DNA of 64,000 nt from Leguminivora glycinivorella (Eukaryota > Arthropoda > Insecta > Lepidoptera > Tortricidae): positions 19,152,956-19,216,955 of the forward strand of contig NC_062973.1 in NCBI RefSeq assembly GCF_023078275.1, in the 5' to 3' direction. Below the pieces are notes generated by a model. It was not told where the DNA came from, searched no databases, and worked only from the letters and a program-made list of their open reading frames with translations. This document shows, piece after piece, positions 63,479 through 64,000 of this stretch (position 1 is its first letter; each line of letters starts with the position of its first letter). The translations under genes and the position numbers were made by a program.

Positions 63479-64000
63479 AAAGACTTATATTAAAAATCAA
63501 ATAATGTACCTATAACCAACTGAGCTTATATTAGTATATGTGACTTAAAAGTATCTCATTTATGATATTATAATATTAATGATAGTCAAATGATAATCAC
63601 AAATAAATATTTCAAATCTATTCAATATCGAAATAATTTTTTTGTACCTTTTTCCTGTTTGCTGAGCGTTCTGAAGCCCAAAATAAGACGATTAATATAC
63701 TTACGCTTATTTTTCCGGCGAGGGACGAAAAACGTCATTATTATCTCTGAATGTAATTATAACTTTGTTTCAACTCTGTCCCTTTCTAAATTAATCCCCG
63801 CAAGTTATCCCTTAAATAATGCTTAGCTATATTATTTTTCATTGTAACTCGCGTCACATCGTCAGGGTCTCTCCTAGCCTCTACTATGATTTTTAGACGT
63901 TCTAGAGAAAGTAAAGTAAACGTCTCGCACACAATAAAAATACACACATACACTCACGCCTTTTTTCCAACAGCACATTATAATGCAGTATGGCCACTCT
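63479..64000. other. No gene recognised
   Basis: Nothing identifiable. A 78-codon plus frame at 63590-63826 is not recognisable. Confidence 0.5.

Overview
The window reads as nuclear, AT-rich, repeat-packed DNA from a moth or butterfly (Lepidoptera). The basis is repeat content, not a host gene: several copies of a tRNA-headed SINE, short Helitrons that start TCCATACTAAT and end CTAG, RTE-type tails ending in GATGATGA or (ATGT)n, a Penelope-like element, and many short foldback elements that I recognise as typical of lepidopteran genomes. I found no intact, clearly host-encoded protein gene. The only host-like coding relic is a broken cytokine-receptor-like (domeless-type) sequence near 41.3-42.9 kb.

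Layout. 1-6.5 kb: a broken LINE reverse transcriptase at the left edge, a SINE, and an open but 5'-truncated LINE with a restriction-enzyme-like C-terminus (2719-4485). 6.5-17.3 kb: foldback elements and two related large Helitron-like elements (7149-10309 and 12336-16745, minus orientation). Each carries a minisatellite of GC-rich hairpins and two tRNA-like modules in opposite orientation. One is inserted in a small Helitron, the other in a foldback element, and both empty sites can be rebuilt exactly. 18.7-25.6 kb: a young Ty3/gypsy LTR retrotransposon with 364-bp LTRs differing at one base, a 4-bp target duplication and one uninterrupted Gag-Pol frame of 1583 residues. 25.6-31.2 kb: RTE tails, small MITEs and a LINE C-terminus with a long 3' UTR. 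32-41 kb: mostly unrecognised DNA with a Helitron, hairpins and MITEs. 41.3-43.6 kb: the receptor-like pseudogene. 45-57 kb: LINE, SINE and MITE debris with microsatellites. 57-61.4 kb: nothing recognised. 61.4-63.5 kb: a MITE with an 8-bp target duplication and a Penelope-like GIY-YIG fragment fused to a LINE tail.

The most unusual signal is in the untranslated 3' region of the gypsy element. Seven hairpins (24681-25021) share an almost invariant 10-base loop (GTAGNNGCGA) and a CAAG/CTTG inner stem, while their outer stems differ in sequence yet stay complementary. A second, unrelated array of hairpins with a constant loop and compensated stems lies in the 3' UTR of the LINE at 29.3-30.7 kb (minus strand). 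Both look like selected RNA structures, perhaps binding sites for the elements' own proteins; that function is inference.
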